From positions 49,048,703 to 49,112,702 of the forward strand of contig CM038214.1 in the NCBI GenBank assembly GCA_021442155.1: DNA of 64,000 nucleotides, given 5' to 3'. Of the stretch, positions 1 to 11,870 are shown piece by piece. The DNA is from Cymbidium sinense (taxonomy: Eukaryota > Streptophyta > Magnoliopsida > Asparagales > Orchidaceae). The notes beneath the pieces are model-generated. The model ran no database searches. It was not told the origin of the DNA and was given only the letters and a program-made list of their open reading frames with translations. The number at the start of each line of letters is the position of its first letter. The first letter of the stretch is position 1. Made by a program: the position numbers and the translations under genes.

Positions 1-223
1 TCGGGTGGTTCTAATAGAATTGGAGAAATTGAAGAACCACGATTTGATTTGCTATGGAACGGACTTTACAAGAGACACAAGTTATTTAGGGTTTTTGATT
101 TGCTCAATGAGTGCTCATTTTTATCTATGTTGTCGCTCCTGTCTTAGAAAACTTGGTGCATTACTTGGTTGATGAAATAAAAAAAAGAAATGTTGAATCT
201 GAATTTGTTCTCTATTAAAAAAA
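1..223 (+). pseudogene. GRP cassette copy 1: C-terminal codons, 3' UTR and poly-A
   Basis: This is the 3' end of a glycine-rich RNA-binding protein mRNA, cut by the window edge. The first 40 bases match the Gly-Gly-Ser...Asn-Trp-Arg-Asn-stop end of the other cassettes, with a one-base deletion. The remainder is the shared 3' UTR, including the GGGTTTTTGATTTGCTC and TTGGTTGATGAAAT landmarks, and it ends in seven A's (217-223). CCCTAAA-type repeats follow directly. It is the only copy read on the + strand, and the telomere motif around it is also reversed, so cassette and satellite have been inverted together. Tryptophan is kept in the terminal motif, unlike several later copies. Confidence 0.8.
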
Positions 224-2623
224 CACAAAAACCCTTAACCCTAAACAAAAACATGAACCCTAAACCTACAACCTAAACCCCAAACCCTAAACCCTAAACC
301 CTAAAACCCTAAACCCAAAACCCAAAACTAAAAAAAAACCTAAACCTAAAATAAACTAAATAAAATAAGCTTAAACCTAAACTAAAATAAACTTAAATAA
401 AATAAATAAAACCTAAACATAAACCTAAAATAAACTAATAGTAAACCCTAAACTAAATAAAATAAAATAAACTAAAAATAAACCTAAACATAAATAAAAA
501 AATAAACTCAAAATAAACCTAAAATAAAATCCTAAAAAAAAAAAACTAAAAAAAATAAACCTAAACCTAAAATAAAAAAAAAATAAAACTTTAACCTTAA
601 AAAATAAAATAACAAAATAAAACTGAAAATAAGCATAACTTAAACCCAAACCTAAAAAATAAACTAAAATAAAAAACCTAAACTAAAATAAATAAACCTA
701 AAATAAATAAATTAAACTAAATAAAAAAAAATTAAACTTAAATAAAAATAAAATAAATAAAATAAAATAGAATAAAATAAAAAAATAAACTAAATAAACT
801 TAAACCTGCTAGTTTACTTAATTAAAACCCTAAACTAAACCCTAAAACTAAGCTAAACCTTAAACCATAAACCTAAACCCTAAACCTAAACCCTAAACCC
901 TAAATCCTGAACCCTAACTCCTAAACCTAAACCTAAACCTAAACCTTATCCTAAACCCTCAAAACCCTAAACCCTAAAGCTTAAAGCCTAAACCATAAAC
1001 CTTAAACCCTAAAAACCTAAAAACCTAAACCTAAACTAAATAAGACCTAATAATAAAATAAATAAAAAAAACCTAAACCTTAAGAAAATAAAATAAATAA
1101 GATAAAATAAAATAAAAACCAAAACTAAAACCAAAACCTAGACCTAAAAATAAATTAAAATAAAAAACTTAAATAAAATAAATAAAAACCTAAACTAAAC
1201 TAAAAAATAATATAAACCTAAGAAAAATCTAAATAAAATAAAATAAATGTAAGAAAAATAAAAAAACCTAAGATAAAAAAAAATAAAATGAAATAAAAAA
1301 ACCTAATCCTAAAAAAGTAAACATAAAATAGATAAAAATAAAACTAATCACTAAATATAAAACAATCCAAACCTAAAAGAAAAATAAAATAAAAAATAAA
1401 ATAAACTTAAACTATAGTAAACTAAACTAAAATAAATAACACCTAAACCTAAACTAAATAAAATAAAACAACCTAAAAATAAACCTATACCTAAACTAAA
1501 AAATAAAACCTAAAAATAAAAAATAATCCCTAAACCTAAAAAAATAAAATAAAAATAAAACTCAACTAAGAAATAAACCTAAACCTAAACCTAAACTAAA
1601 AAAAATAAACTAAAATAAAAACCTAAATTAAAATAAAAAACCTAAAATAAATAAACTAAACTAAATAAAAATAAAAAATAAACCTAAATAAAAAAAAAAA
1701 ATAAAATAAACTAAAATAAATAAAAAATAAACTTAATAAACTAAATAAACCTAAACCTACGAGTTTACTTAATTTTTAAGAAAAAAACCTTAAAGTCTAA
1801 TTCCTAAACCCTAAACCCTAAATCCTCAACCCTAAACCCTAAACCCCAAACCCTAAACCCTAAACCTTAAACTCTAAACCACACACCCTAAAAAATCCTA
1901 AACCATAAACTAACCCTAAACTCTATACCCTAAAACCTAAATCGTAAGTCTTAATCCCTAGCCCTAACCCTCAACTCAAAACCCTGAACCCCCCAAACCT
2001 TAACCTAAACCAAATAAACCTAAAACCCTAAACCCTAAAAACCAAAAAAAAGCCAAACATAAACTAAATAAAACCTACTAATCAAATAAATAAAAGATCT
2101 TTAACCTAAATAAAATAAAATAAAAAATAAAATAAAAACCTAAACTAAAACCTAAAACCTAAAATAAAAAAGAAACAAAAATAAAATAAATAAAAACCTA
2201 AACTAAATTAAAAAATAAAATAAACATAGGAATAAAAAACGTAAATAAAATAAAAATTAAACATTTAAAAAAATAAAATAAACCTAAAATAGACCTAAAA
2301 ATATAGCCAAAAAATAAATAAAAATAAAACCTAAACCTTAAACTAAAAAAAAAACTAAACCTAAAATAAAAATTAAATAAATAAGATAAAATAATCCTAA
2401 ACATTGATAAAAGTAAACTAAACTAAAATAAATAAAACTTAAACCTAAACCTATACCTAAAATAAACTAAACATGAAGCTAAACCTAAACTGAATAAAAT
2501 TAAATAAACTAAAAATAAACCTAAACCTAAAATAAGAAAGAAACCTAAAAAATAAACTTAAAACCTAAATACTAAAATAAAAACCTAAACCTAAACTAAA
2601 AAATAAAAAATAAAACCTAAACC
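224..2623 (-). repeat. Telomere-like satellite block, CCCTAAA orientation
   Basis: The block consists of CCCTAAA, CCTAAA, CTAAA and AAATAAA variants. Near-canonical stretches lie at 240-310, 830-1,020 and 1,795-2,040, separated by A-rich degenerate stretches. The inverted form of the satellite junction motif (AGTTTACTTAAT) occurs at 808-826 and 1,757-1,776, giving a unit of about 0.95 kb. G is almost absent from the + strand. No coding sequence is credible here: the open frames at 425-649 and 2,198-2,404 translate to Phe/Leu/Tyr runs dictated by the repeat. Confidence 0.9.
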
Positions 2624-2988
2624 TTTCATTAGCCAACAAGTTCTCAAGACACAAGTTATGATACATAAAATGAGCACACATAGGAATCAAAACCCTAGAT
2701 AATTATAACCATCTTCGCCAGAAAAGTCACTTCCATAAGCAGTCAGTTGGCCATTCTTTAGTTTCTCCATTTCCCATGAGAACCACCATCATATCCCCGA
2801 TCCTCCCTCGACCACCACCATGGTGTAACCTTCTCTCCTCCTTCCTCCATAACCACCCTTTGCTCGACCACCACCTCTATATCCACCTTTAGATCCCCAC
2901 TTCTTATTCAGCCTCGGTCTTCACCTCCTCATATCTAGGTAAGCCTTGTTGATAATGATGTTCCTGCAGTCAAGGTTCTACCAAGTCT
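2624..2988 (-). pseudogene. GRP cassette copy 2, missing the poly-A end
   Basis: On the minus strand it reads the end of the RRM (Leu-Asp-x-Arg-Asn-Ile region, about 2,950-2,985), then a Gly-rich region and a terminus ending x-Trp-Arg-Asn-stop, then the 3' UTR. Compared with other copies it lacks the last 45-50 bases, because it begins at the TTTCAT of the UTR. This missing edge is where CCCTAAA DNA on the left meets TTTAGGG DNA on the right, so the copy marks an inversion breakpoint. The reading frame is disrupted. Confidence 0.8.
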
Positions 2989-5900
2989 TAAGGTTTAGGT
3001 TTAGGTTTAAGTTATTAGGTTTTAGGGTTTAGGTTTATTTTGTAATTTATTTAGTTACTTTAGGTTTAGCTTTATGATTTGGAGTTTGGATTTTAGGGTT
3101 TAAAAGTTAGGGTTTAGGGCTTAGGGTTATGATTTAGGATTTAGGGTTTAGCATTTAGGGTTTAGGGCTTAGAGTTTAGGGTTTAACATTTTAGGGATTA
3201 TGCTTTATGGCTAGGGTTTAGGGTTTAAGGTTTAGGGTTTAGGGCTTTGGGTTTAGAGTTTAGGGTTTTAGTGATTATGCTTTTAGGGTTTAGGGTTTAG
3301 GGTTTTAGGGTTAGGGTTTAGGTATAGGGTTTAGAATTAGTTTAGGGTTTAAGGTTTAATTTTTTAGGGTTTATGGTGTAGGGTTTAGGGTTAGAGTTAG
3401 TTTAGAGTTTTCAATTTAGGCTTAGTTTTTTTGTTTAGGGTTTAGGGTTTAGGATATAGGGTTTAGGGTTTTTTAAAAAAATTATGTAAACTAATAGGTT
3501 TAGGTTTATTTAGTTTATTTATTATTTATTTTTAGTTTATTTTATTTTTAATTTTTATTTAGGTTTATTTTTTATTTTTATTTAGTTTAGGTTATTTATT
3601 TTAGGTTTATTTATTTCAGCTTAGGTTTTTTACTTTAGTTTAGTTTTTAGGTTTAGGTTTAGGTTTATTTTTTAGTAGAGATTTATTATTATTTTTTTTG
3701 GTTTAGGTTTTATTTTTAATTTGTAGGTTTAGGTTTAGGATTTTATTTATTTATTTAGGTTCAAGTTTTAGGTTTTAATTTTAGGTTTATTTTTAGGTTT
3801 TATTTTTTAATTTAAGTTTAAGTTTATTTTTAGTTGAGTTTTATTTTTATTTTATTTTTTATGTTTAGGTTTTATTTTTATTTTTGGGTTTAGGATTAGG
3901 TTTTTATTTTATTTTTATTTAGGATTAGGTTTTTATTTAATTTTTTTTAAGGTTTAAGTTTTAGGTTTTCATTTAAGGTTTTTTTTAGGTTTTATTTTTT
4001 AGTTTAGGTTTAGGTTTATTTTTAGTTCATTTTATTTTATTTTTTTAGGTTTAGGTCTCTTTTATTTTTATTTGAGGTTTAATTTTTTTTAGTTTAGGGT
4101 TTAGGTTTTATTTTTAATTTTAGGTTTTTTTTAGGTTTATGTTTTTTATTTATTTTAGTTTATTTTAGGTTTATTTTATTTTTATTTTATATTTAGTTTT
4201 TATTATATTTAGGTTATTTATTCTTAGGTTTATTTTATTTTATTTAGTTTTGTTTATGCTTTTATTTATTTTATTTTAGTTAATTTTTATTTTTTTATTT
4301 TATTTTATTTTTAGGTTTAGGTTTAGGTTTTAGATTAGGTTTTTTTTTATTTTATTTATTTATTTCATTTAGGTTTAGGTATTTTTATTTATTTTCTTTT
4401 TTGGGTTATATTTAGTTTAGGTTTAGGTTTTCTAGGTTCTTAGGGTTTATGGTTAAATGTTTAGGGTTTAGGATTTACGATTTAGGGTTTAGGGTTTAGG
4501 TTTTATTATTTAGGTTTTAGGGTTTAGGGGTTTTAAGGTTTAGTGTTTAGGGTTTAGGGTTTAGGGTTAGTTTAGGGTTTAGGGTTAGGGTATTTAGGGT
4601 TTAGGGTTTATGGTTTGTTTTGGGTTTAGGGTTTAGGGTTTGTTAGGGTTTAGGGTTTATTTTGGGTTTTGGGTTTATTTTAAGGTTTAGGGATACGATT
4701 AAGGTTTAGGGTTTAGTTAGGGTTTTTTATGGTTTAAGGTTTAGGGTTTTCTAGGGTTTAGGGTTTAGGGATTGGAGTTTTTTAGGGTTTAGGGATTATG
4801 CTTTAGGGTTTAGGGTGTAGGTTTAGGGTTAGTTTAAGGGTTTGGGTTTTGGCTTTTGGGTTTAGGATTTAGGGTTTTGGGTTTAAGGTTTAGGGTTTAG
4901 GGATTTTTTATTTTAAAATTAAGTAAACTAGTAGGATTAGGTTTATTTAGTTTACTTAGTTTATTTTTTTATTTATTTTAGTTTATTTTATTTTTTATTT
5001 TTGTTTTTTAATTATTTAATTTTTATTTAGTTTAGTTTATTTTCTTTAGTTTTATTCATTTTAGTTTAGGTTTTCTATTTTAGTTTATGTTTTAGGTTTA
5101 CGTTTAGGTTTAGGTTTATTTTTTTAGTTTAGATTTATTTTTTATTTTTTTTTTTTGGTTTAGGTTTTATTTTTTATTTTTAGGTTTAAGTTTAAAGTTT
5201 AGGTTTTTATTTTAGGCTTATTTTTAGTTTTTATTTTTTAGTTTAGGTTTAGGTTTTTTTTTTAGTTTATTTTATTTTATTTAGTTTTGGGTTTAAGTTT
5301 AGTTTATTTTATGTATAGGTATAGGTTTTATTTATTTTAGTTTAATTTATTTTACTTTAGGTTTAGGTTTATTTTATTTTGTTTATTTGATGTTTAGGTT
5401 TTTATTATCTTAGGGTTTAGGTTTTATTATTTATTTATTTTTAGGTTTTCTTTTTAGGTTTATTTTTTAGGCTTTGCTTTTTATTTAGTTTTTATTATAT
5501 TTTATTTTAGGTTTATTTTATTTTTTCTTTTACATTTAGCTTTAAATATTAAAGGTTTTTTAGTTTTAGGTTTATCTTATTTTATAGTTTTATTTAGGGT
5601 TTTATTTATTTTATTTTAGTTTACTTTTATTTTTTATTTTATATTATTTTTAGGTTTAGGTTTATGTTTAGGTTTAGGTTTTGATTTTAGTTTAGGTTTT
5701 TATTTTATTTTATTTAGATTATTTTGGTTTAGGTTTTTTATTTATTTTATTTTTACATTTTATTTAGTTTGGGTTTAGGCTTTTAGGTTTTTAGGGTTTA
5801 GAATTTAGGGTTTAGGGTTTGGGGTTTGGAGTTTAGGGTTTAGGGTTTAGAGTTTAGGATTTAGAGTTTAGGCTTAGGGCTTAAGGTTTAGGGCTTTAGG

Positions 5901-8521
5901 GTTTATGCTTTTATGGTTTAGGGTTTAGGGTTTAGGGTTATTTAGGATTTAGGGTTTGGGTGTAGGGTTTAAGGTTTATGATTTAGCATTTAATGTTTAG
6001 GCTTTAGTGTTTAGGGTTTGTAGGGTTTAGGGTTTAAGTTTTAAGGTTTAGGGTTTAGGGTTTAGTGTTAGCTTAGGGTTTAGGAATAGTTTAGGGTTTA
6101 GGCATTTTAAAGTTTAGGGTTTAGGGTTTAGGGATAGTTTAGAGTTTAGGCTTTAGGGTTTGAGGATTTAGGGTTTAGGGTTTAGGTTTAGGGTTTAGGG
6201 TTAGTTAGAGTTTTAGTTTAGGTTTAGGTTTAGGGTTTAGGGTTTAAAGTTTAGAGTTTAGGTTTGGAGTATAGGTTTAAGGGTTTAGGTTGTCGATTTA
6301 AGTTTAGGTTTAGGGTTAGTTTTATGGTTTAGGGTTTTTCTTTTGAAATTAAGTAAATTGGTAGGTTTAGGTTTATTTAGATTAATTTTTATTTATTTTA
6401 GCTTATTTTATTTTTTTTCTTTTTTTAGGTTTATTTTTTATTTTTATTTAGTTTAGTTTATTTATTTTAGGTTTTATTATTTTAGTTTATTTTATATGTT
6501 TATGTTTAGGTTTATCTTTATTTTTTAGTTTATTTTATTTCCATTATATTTTTTAGGTTTAGGTTTTATTTTTTATTTTTAGGTTTATGTTTTGGTTTTA
6601 TTTTATTTTTTTAGGTTTAGGTTTTTGGTTTTTATTTTAGGTTTAATTATAAGTTTTATAATTTAGTTAAGGTTTAGGTTTATTTTTAGTTTATTTTATT
6701 TTATTTAGATTAGGGTTTAGGTTTAGTTTATTATAGGTTTAGTTTATTTTATATTTATTTTAGTTTATCTTAGTTTAGTTTAGGTTTAGGTTTATTTTAT
6801 TTTGTTTATTTTTGGTTTAGTTTTTTTTTTAGTTTAGGGTTTAGGTTTTTTTATTTTTTATTTTTAGGTTTTATTTTTAGGTTTAATATTTTAGGTTTAG
6901 GTTTTTATTTAGTTTTTATTTTATTTTATTTTAGGCTTTTTTTATTTTATGTTTGGGTTTTATTTTATATAGGATTTTTATTTTTAGGTTTTTTAGTTTA
7001 GTTTAGGATTTTATTTATTTTATTTTAGCTTAGTTTTAATTTTTTATTATATTTTTTAGGTTTATATTTAGGTTTAGGTTCATGTTTAGGTTTAGGTTTT
7101 AGTTTAGGTTTTTATTTTATTTAATTTTTTATTTTATTTTGGTTTAGGTTTTTTTATTTATTTTATTCTTAGATTTTATTTAGTTTAGGTTTAGGTTTTT
7201 AGGTTTTTAGGGTTTAGGATTTAGGGTTTAGGGTTTGGGGTTTAGTGTATAAGTTTATGGTTTTAGGTTTTAGGGTTGAGTGTTTATGATTTTGCGATAG
7301 GGTTTAGGGTTTTACAGTTTAGGGTTTAGGGTTTAGGGTTTAGGGTTTTGGGGTTTAGGGTTTAGGTTTTTTTTAATTAGGTTTAAGTTTATTTTTTATG
7401 TTTTTATTTAGTTTAGGTTTAGGTTTATTTAATTTTAGTTTAGTTTATTTTTAGTTTTATTTTAGTTTAGGTTTTATTTAATTTTTAGGTTTTTATTTTT
7501 AGTTTAGTTTAGGTTTATTTCATTGCTTATTTATTTTTTTTATTTATAGTTTAGATTTAAGTTTGGTTTTAGGTTTTATTTTTAATTTTTGTTTTATTTT
7601 TGTTTTTTAATTTAGTTTAGTTTTGGTTTTATTTTAGTTTAGTTTAAGTTTAATTAGGTTTAGGTTTATTTTGGGTTTAGTTTTATTTACTTTTATTTAG
7701 TTTATTTATTTTTAGTTTTTTAGTTTAGTTTAGTTTATTTTATTAGGTTTTAGTTTATTTAGTTTAGATGTAGGTTTATTTTTTTGGTTTATTTTGTTTT
7801 GTTTAGGTTTAGGGCTTAGGTTTTTTTTAAGTTTTGGTTAAGGTTTTATTTAAGTTTAGGGTTTCTTTAGTTTATTTATTTTTTATTTTATTTTTTATTT
7901 AGGTTTATTTAGTTTATGTTTATTTTTATTTAGGTTTACGTTTAGGTTTAGGTTTTATTTAGTTTATTTTATTTAGTTTTTATTTTAGGTTTAGGTTTAG
8001 TTTAGGTTTATTATATTTTTATTTAGGTTAAGGTTTATTTTTATTTGTAGTTTAGTTTATTTAGGTTTAGGTTTAGGTTTAGGCTTTTAGTTTATTTTAG
8101 TTTATGTTTAGGTTTAGGTTTATTTAGGTTTATTTAGTTTAGCTTTATTTATTTTTATTTTATTCTAATTTTATTTTATTAGTTTAATATATTTAGTTTA
8201 TTTAAAAGGCTTATTTTGTAGGTTTATTTTTAGTTTAGGTTTAGGTTTATTTATTTTAGTTTAGTTTAGTTTATTTTTTAGGTTTATTTAGTTTTTAGTT
8301 TTATTTTGTTTAGGTTTAGGTTTAGGTTTAAGTTTATTTATTTAGTTTATTTATTTATTTAGGTTTAGGATTAGGTTTTATTTAGTTTGGTTTATTTTGT
8401 TTTATTTTATTTAGGGTTTATGGTTTAGGTTTAGGTTTCGATTTAGGTTTATTTAGTTTAGGTTTAGTTTTGGTTTATATGTATTTATTTATTTTTATTT
8501 TTTTTACTTATATTATTTATT
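2989..8521 (+). repeat. Telomere-like satellite array, TTTAGGG orientation
   Basis: Near-canonical TTTAGGG blocks (about 3,090-3,480, 4,440-4,915, 5,790-6,340, 7,200-7,370) alternate with degenerate TTTA/TTTAGG blocks. The junction motif AAATTAAGTAAACTRGTAGG is at 3,479-3,499 (variant), 4,915-4,936 and 6,344-6,366, spaced 1,436 and 1,429 bp apart, which gives a clear higher-order unit here. From about 7,370 to 8,521 the sequence is only degenerate TTTAGG/TTTAG/TTTA units without the junction motif. C is very rare on the + strand. No genes are seen. Confidence 0.9.
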
Positions 8522-9910
8522 TAGGTGAACCTTCCACTAGGGAAGCAGTCATCCACAAGGGAATGAGAGGTTTGATTTGATTTGAGTCTCATTGGGGAAA
8601 GAAATTTGATTTGTTTAATTAAGTTTCGTTGGGGAAGAGGGTTAAATTTGTTTCAATTTGTTGTTTGTTTAATTGTGTTTGTTTTGACTCCACTAGGGAT
8701 GAAAAGTGAACTCTCCACTAGGGTGGCAAGGTCAAGTCATCCACAAGGGAGGAAAGAATGTGAAATCCGCTGAGGGATTAGAATTTTGAGTCCACCTGGG
8801 GAACTAGAAAGATTTGAATCTCACTGAGGAAGAGTAAAAGATTTGATTTGGATTGATTGATTATTTTATTTTGTTTGTTTCATTTGATTTTTAGATTTTG
8901 GATTTTGAGATGGACCCTATTGATTTATGATGGATTGCACTGAGTAGGAGCCAAGGTGGATTAAGCCTAACTTCAGATTTACCAATCTAAAGGGGTAGTC
9001 TACTAAACACATAGTAGGACTAGCCAACCAAAGGGATGCCTTTCGGTATGTAACAACTGTACTAGGAAGAAAGCATAGTAGACTTACATCCTCCATAGTA
9101 GGGACTAGTTCTTGGGGTAATCTATTGGCAAGGCAATAGATCGAACCCATCTTAGGACTAACTATTGAGTGAATGTCACTTGGGGACTTTGATCAACTCA
9201 AAGATATTCAAGAATAATTTTATTTTTTAGTTTGGTTTGATGGGTCCCATCGATTTATGATGGACTTCCCTGAGTAGGGGCCATGGAGGTCTAGGCTAAC
9301 TCAGTTTACCAATCCAAAGGGAGTAGTCTACCAACCACAAGGTAGGACTATCCAACCAAGGGGTTCCTTTTGGTGTGCAATGGTCAAGTTAGGAAGAAAG
9401 CACAGAGACTCACATCTTCCAAAATAAAGAACTACTGGGGTGATCGATTGCCATGGGCAACAAATTGAACCTAACCTAGGGCTAACTATTGGGTGAATGC
9501 CACTAGGGGACCAAGATCAACTTGAAGATATTCAAAATTAATTTCATTTTTTAGATTATTTTGATGGCTTTTGTTGATTTGTGATGGATCACACTAAGAA
9601 GGAGCTTATATCAACCTAGGCTATCTCGACTTAAACCAAGGGAATAGCTTCCCAGATGGGAGAGCTATCCACTAAAGGAGTGCTTTTGATTTGCAATGAT
9701 CAATTGAAAGGAAGAAAGCTGGGGACTCACATCTTCCACTACAAAGACCAGGGTGGTGTTGCTTTGGGCAACAAACCACCCAGGCTTTTGATGATTCAGA
9801 CCATACTAGGAAGAATATGTCATAGTCTTACATCTTCCAAAGCAGAATGATTATCAGGGTAACTTATTTGTGGCAAAATAGATTGAACTCGACTTAAGGG
9901 CAACTATATT
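8522..9910 (-). repeat. Inverted copy of the long retroelement repeat (330-bp tandem block)
   Basis: This is non-telomeric sequence with sharp edges against the satellite. Three tandem units of about 325 bp begin near 8,911, 9,239 and 9,560, each with the landmarks TTTATGATGGA, GTAGTCTAC, GGAAGAAAGC and GACTTACATC or ACTCACATC. Its reverse complement matches 12,790-13,440 and 62,080-62,770, where the same landmarks read GATGTAAGTCTGCTA and TAGTAGACTATCCCTTTGGA. The left part (8,522-8,900, with 'CACTAGGGA' and 'CTGGGGAA' phrases) matches the reverse complement of 13,480-13,800. The short open frames inside are not conserved between units, so I treat it as non-coding LTR-like DNA. Confidence 0.75.
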
Positions 9911-10465
9911 TAGTTTATTTTTTATTTATTTTATTTTACTTTATTATTATATTTACTTTAGTTTATTTTTATTTTTATTTTTAGCTTAGGTTTATGTTTA
10001 GGTTTTTATTTTAGGTTTACGGTTTGGTTTAGGTTTAGGTTTTTATTTTATTTTATTTTATTTTTATTTATTTAGTTTAGTTTATTTTATTTTATTTATT
10101 TAGGTTTATTTAATATATTTATTCAATTTATTTATTTAGTTTAGGGTTTATTTAATTTTTTGTTTAGGTTTTATTTAGTTTTATTTAGGTTTAGGTTTAG
10201 TTTATTTTTAGGTTTATGTTTAGGGTTTAGGTTTATTTAGTTTTAGTTTAGGTTTAGGTTTAAGTTTAAGTTTTTTTAGGTTTAGTTTATTTTATTTTGT
10301 TTAGGTTTATTTATTTAGTTTAGTTTATTTTAATTATATAGGTTTAGGTTTCATTTAGTTTATTTTAATTTAGGTTTTTAGTTTAGTTTATTTAGTTTAG
10401 TTTAGGTTTATTTAATTTGTTTTTATGTTTTTATTTAATTAGTTTAGTTTAGGTTTATTTAGGTT
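9911..10465 (+). repeat. Degenerate telomere-like satellite fragment
   Basis: About 555 bp of TTTA/TTTAGG/TTTAG repeats of the same type as 7,370-8,520. It is inserted between two blocks of retroelement-type repeat DNA. No canonical TTTAGGG run longer than two units and no junction motif are seen. Confidence 0.85.
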
Positions 10466-11100
10466 AAAGTTTATATAAATACAAACTTCAATCACACTAA
10501 ATTCAAAAAATCAAACTCAAATCAAACTCATGTTCACCTTTGAACTTGAAATTGTCAAATGAATCAAAACCCATTTGACTTCAAATCTCTTACAAATGGA
10601 ATTATATTTCAATCATAAGTCCATATGTGAGTTCAATCAAACTCAAATCAAGCTTTGACCAAGCCATTTGACCCACTTAGGCTCACTTGACCCAAAGTGA
10701 TCTACCCTTATGCCAAATTCTAATCCTAAATTGGATTGAACTAAGCCCATCTAAGCTCTCATCATGATCAACAATCATCATGAGATGATCAATCACTCAA
10801 ATTGGGTCAAACCATGTCAAACCTAGGGTTGACCAAGTCAACACTTAGCCAAAATGAAACTCAACATAGCCAAAATCCACTATAGGCCAAATTGATTGAA
10901 ACCATTGATCAAAACTCATTCATGATCAATGTTTGAACTTGACCAAGTTAACATTTGAGCCTAACCTAGCCCAATTGGCCACTTGACCCAAGTTGACCCA
11001 ACTTGACCTAAATAGTCAAAATGTGTCAAAACATGATCTAAGCAAAATTGATTGAAACCAATGGGCCAGGTTCATTCCAAGTGATCAAGAGTTTGACTTG
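10466..11100 (-). repeat. TTGACC/GGTCAA-rich repeat block, inverted copy of part of 54.9-55.8 kb
   Basis: The + strand is C/A-rich with many TTGACC and TCAAAC words. Its reverse complement resembles 55,500-55,700: both share a run reading roughly TTCAATCCA...AGGATTA...CACTTTGGGTC. The DNA that follows (11,100-11,870) matches 55,840-56,640 in direct orientation, so the two halves of this region have opposite polarity relative to the other copy. No coding sequence is visible. Confidence 0.55.
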
Positions 11101-11870
11101 AAAGGCTTATGTTGAATTTTGATTGAATTTGTGTTTAATTTTTGGAGTTGGTTTTGGTTGTTTGAATTTATATTTCATTTATATATGTGATTCTAAATGA
11201 GAATATAAATGGGTTATGAGAAAATTTCATGAATTTGAAGTGATTTGAACTTGATTTTGGGCTAAGTCCTTAAGAGGGAATCAAAGGGACTTGGGAAAGA
11301 TTTTAGAATTTGATTTGATTTTGGAATTTAGTTTGATTTATTTGAATTTATATTTCTTTTATATATGTGAATATAAATGAGAATATAAATGGGTTATGAA
11401 AATTTCATGAATTTGAAGTGTTTTGGATTTGATTTGGGCTAAGTCCTTAGAGGGAATCAAAGGACTTGGGAAATATTTATAGAATTTCAATCATGGGCTT
11501 CAATCATTTGGAATTGATCATGGATTTAATCATTTGGAATTGATTTTAGTTTGGAGGAAATCAATCAAGTTGGAATTGATTTAGGTTTGGGAAAATCAAT
11601 TAAGGCGAAATTGATTTGAGTTTGACTTGAAGGAAGGAAGTGAGGAATGTGGTTCAAGCTATAGGCTAAATTTTCCTACACCCCAAGGCATGACCTAATT
11701 TTATGGCTAACTCTTCTAAGTCTCTAGGGCTAGGTTGAGTGTCCACCTAATCACTAGATGTGTCTTAAGACTAAGGAACTCCTAAAGTCTAAGAAGTCCC
11801 ATGTCTAAGATGGAGGGGTTGAGAGCTCATTCTAAAATGAGGTGAGTAGTGTGTCACCCCAATGGTCTTT
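11101..11870 (+). repeat. Dispersed repeat shared with 55.8-56.6 kb and 26.1 kb
   Basis: There are two tandem subunits of about 180 bp (11,130-11,310 and 11,315-11,480) carrying TGAATTTATATTTC, ATATAAATGGGTTATGA and GGGCTAAGTCCTTA. A unique tail follows at 11,660-11,870 with AAGGCATGACCTAA and TCTAAGTCTC...GGTTGAGTGTCCACCTAAT. The tail matches 56,440-56,640 directly and 26,126-26,345 as reverse complement. It is non-coding by eye. Confidence 0.65.

Noticed and set aside
425..2404. Minus-strand open frames rich in Phe/Leu/Tyr (425-649, 2,198-2,404), apparently membrane proteins
   Set aside because: They are forced by TTTA/TTTAGG repeats lacking C. No start context or conservation between units was seen.
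224..2623. A telomerase RNA gene, suggested by CCCTAAA words
   Set aside because: The words are part of a long tandem block. No promoter elements or unique RNA-like sequence are present.
2600..3010. Head-to-head telomere fusion site
   Set aside because: A fusion would read TTTAGGG then CCCTAAA on one strand. Here the order is reversed, so an inversion fits better.
8582..9850. Short open frames at 8,582-8,773, 8,917-9,150 and 9,656-9,850
   Set aside because: They are not conserved between the tandem units or in the copies at 12-13 and 62 kb.
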